In this document: in pieces, positions 63,101 through 64,000 of the stretch
Position numbering within the stretch: position 1 is the stretch's first letter
Layout of the letters: each line of letters starts with the position of its first letter
Assembly: GCF_017921975.2 (NCBI RefSeq)
Contig: NZ_JAGEMO020000009.1
Coordinates: forward strand, 1-64,000
From: Hymenobacter terricola
GTDB taxonomy: Bacteria > Bacteroidota > Bacteroidia > Cytophagales > Hymenobacteraceae
DNA: 64,000 nt
Reading direction: 5' to 3'
The notes under the pieces: generated by a model
The model's database searches: none
Seen by the model: only the letters and a program-made list of their open reading frames with translations
What the model was told of the DNA's origin: nothing
Program-made: the position numbers and the translations under genes

Positions 63101-63893
63101 CATGAGACGTACTGAAAACCTGCGGCGAGCCGGGGGCCAGGTCGTAGATGAGCTGGCACATGCCGCGACCTTCGTCGGTATCAGTGCTATTGCCTTCGTG
63201 CAGCACGCGTACGCCGGTAGCTGGCAGGTCGCCCGAGGCCACGTCCGTCCCGGCTCCTCCTAAAGCATTAAATGAATCACTTACCACCCCAATGGTAACG
63301 CCCACCCCCGTTGCCTGCTTGGGGCGGGTAGCACGGGCGCGGTCAGCTTCTAGTAAGTAGTCGGCCTGGCTCGTTACCAGTCCGCCGTTGCTCTCCGGCT
63401 TCAGCGATGCCAGAATGCCCATCAGGCCGTAGCTGCTCAGCGCATCGGCGGCGGCCAGCTGGCTCACGGGCAGCATCCCTTCCACAAAGTGCAGCTTGGG
63501 GTAAGAGGTTGACACCTCAAAGCCCCGGCTTTGCAGCACGGGTAGCAGGGCATTCACGTCTTTGGCCGTGATGCGCACCAGCACCGTGGGCTGGCCCGCG
63601 TGCAGTCCAAAGCTCAGCTGCGGAAAGCTGACCCGCAGCTCGCTGGCCGTGGCGCTGCCCGCCTGCGCATCGAGGAGCTTTAGCTCGCTGTCGAGGCGCG
63701 AGTTCGCTCTGATAGTGGCTTTGGTTTTAGTTTTGGCCGTTGCCATTGGCTTGTGACGCGCACGCAACGCCTCGGATGTAGGGCGAGGGAGCGTTTGAGC
63801 AGCAGCCTGTTGGCCGAAATTAGCCCAGGCCGTACCGCCCAGCAGCAGGCACAGCCCCAGCCGAGAAAGTGGTAGAAAAAATCTCATTGGCAT
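60141..63893 (-). CDS. Giant T9SS-exported S8/S53-like protease
   Basis: 1250 aa (alternative ATG at 63887). Signal peptide 1-33. Protease domain about 195-610: IGVVSDSFNA (Asp206), DEGRGMCQLIYDLAPGS, where Glu241 takes the place of the His of the subtilisin H-G-T motif, FSSAGNHAD (oxyanion Asn326) and FFGTSAAAPHAAAVAALL (Ser559). Then a jelly-roll segment, two PKD domains (WAWTFAGGTPASSTLPNPNV, FLWSFPGGLPATSAAQNPSA), an adhesin-like carbohydrate-binding region with LYLDNVQLSS, and a T9SS tail (WPNPTPGGTALNLRLP ... VARHLVLE). Should degrade protein outside the cell. Confidence 0.85.
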   Translation of the reverse strand: MPMRFFLPLSRLGLCLLLGGTAWANFGQQAAAQTLPRPTSEALRARHKPMATAKTKTKATIRANSRLDSELKLLDAQAGSATASELRVSFPQLSFGLHAGQPTVLVRITAKDVNALLPVLQSRGFEVSTSYPKLHFVEGMLPVSQLAAADALSSYGLMGILASLKPESNGGLVTSQADYLLEADRARATRPKQATGVGVTIGVVSDSFNALGGAGTDVASGDLPATGVRVLHEGNSTDTDEGRGMCQLIYDLAPGSPQVFSTSHGGEGVFAQYIRDLANPAIGNCKVIVDDIFYFAEPMFQDGVIAQAITDVVTNRGVAYFSSAGNHADNSYENAAPQFVANANGVRCLNFDVSGTTIDLTQRLTIGNGVRFRPYLQWSDPFYTTNGVRTDLDMYLLAVSSTGVVDTVARSSSRNLLTQTPLEFMSFTNATATTGTTTFDLVVVLKGGAMPTRVKYINANNGSAVPIAEWNTSSSTTFGHNTVAEAMSVAAVPYYNQRVKEGFTSKGGPLPFLFSPTGAALSTPAIRQKPNIASIDGTNTTFFGYDYEGDGFANFFGTSAAAPHAAAVAALLRSAEPTLTPAQVYSRLLGSARLLPGTSAADPYTGAGLVDAFTALYGPVVAATPPLVEDLEKGALPVSWRVEGTGAARTQVSTLAPASGIQGLLLDAYPNITSVFSLNEATLFLQGAAATNLRLTFRERKYRAETDEPMPAQFAGHSNTDGVALSVDGGTTWYRVVDLTGINATTVFQTTSVDLTAFATANSLTLGNDIRIKFQQYGRGGATAANFSNRAGRVFDDIVVGSRIPAPAPLYIYSQPTTGCPGLQVQYADSSLFRPTAWAWTFAGGTPASSTLPNPNVTYNTPGHHSVTLSVTNAAGTVARTDTGVVVIYGRAPVATITSTNLSVCRGGAVTFGSSALYCPGTFLWSFPGGLPATSAAQNPSAVTYATAGSYTATLTVSNAFGSATTSIVVLVGAPLPSSFTETFNAATTLPGGWSFVTPAPALPWALVDGIFGRLGSASRALRAPFADDPTVGSHPAVYTPTFDLTTNASATLKFDVAYRPYASVAGGPVTANDSLIVQIASACTGAILGRPYAKGALGTLPTGASKPGFVPTTAAEWRQETVDLTPYAGNRVVIRFVGSNGHGNYLYLDNVQLSSTPLSMTSAANAVGFEAWPNPTPGGTALNLRLPAFTGQVSLRLVDALGRVVWQEQVQQTGGALEHTLRPVLASGLYDLLYVPAGSTPVARHLVLE

Positions 63894-64000
63894 TTTTTGT
63901 TAAAAAGTTGAGAATGATTTGCAACGACCCAAGGTATGGTGAATCTTTGCGACTCCGCCTGCCCACTTGGAATTAAAGAAGCTGCTGTGCAGCCACGCCC

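Overview
The window looks like a chromosomal segment of a high-GC Bacteroidota bacterium, most probably a Hymenobacter-type member of the Cytophagales. The signs are several secreted proteins with C-terminal type IX secretion (T9SS) sorting domains, a Bacteroidota-style promoter (TTG-N19-TACCTTTG) in front of the tRNA gene, weak ribosome binding sites, and abundant small palindromic intergenic repeats. Species assignment is inference; no marker gene settles it.

Layout. 1-8.0 kb: tail of an IS5-type transposase, a secreted YhcH-type protein, a TPM-domain membrane protein, two GNAT acetyltransferases, a creatininase-family hydrolase, a HAD phosphatase, a DUF433 protein, a small STAS-like protein and an MFS_3 exporter. 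8-19 kb: LacI-type regulator, pentapeptide-repeat protein, secreted nuclease, Tat-exported Gfo/Idh/MocA oxidoreductase, another STAS-like protein, lysA, DinB-like protein, an APC permease and a YqjM-type ene-reductase. 19.2-24.1 kb: an aromatic amino acid operon (pheA, aminotransferase, tyrA, DAHP synthase-chorismate mutase) preceded by what reads as two tandem ribosome-mediated attenuators, each with its own Phe/Tyr-rich leader peptide, antiterminator and terminator. 24.1-32.2 kb: three paralogous T9SS-exported repeat proteins, a helical unknown, a 41-42 bp tandem repeat array and a lipoprotein with IPT and ferritin-like domains. 32.3-37.4 kb: blaI/M56 signalling pair with a plug-like C-terminal domain that is also found as a separate secreted protein, two more STAS-like proteins and a Tet-type MFS exporter. 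37.5-41 kb: initiator tRNA, class II UvrA, lipoprotein. 41.3-46.5 kb: GH128 and GH16 beta-glucanases (T9SS-exported) and an NCS1 transporter. 46.5-50.5 kb: 5-oxoprolinase genes pxpA/B/C with an NRAMP-like permease. 50.5-54.1 kb: a composite gene relic, a GNAT protein and a betaine/choline-type ABC transporter whose fused substrate-binding domain has its two halves in swapped order. 54.2-63.9 kb: exported MetX-like hydrolase, DUF3850 and DUF1028 proteins, a peptidase relic ending in a palindromic element, pirin, GH43 lipoprotein and a giant T9SS-exported S8/S53-like protease.

Functional themes: aromatic amino acid synthesis with attenuation control; secreted polymer breakdown (GH16, GH128, GH43, nuclease, protease) through T9SS; uptake of small nitrogen compounds (5-oxoproline, nucleobases, betaines, amino acids). 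About nine REP-like elements, built as long imperfect hairpins, lie between genes, and several supply the stop codon and last codons of the neighbouring gene. The tandem attenuator, the permuted binding domain and the repeat-derived protein tails are the observations I rate most worth following up.
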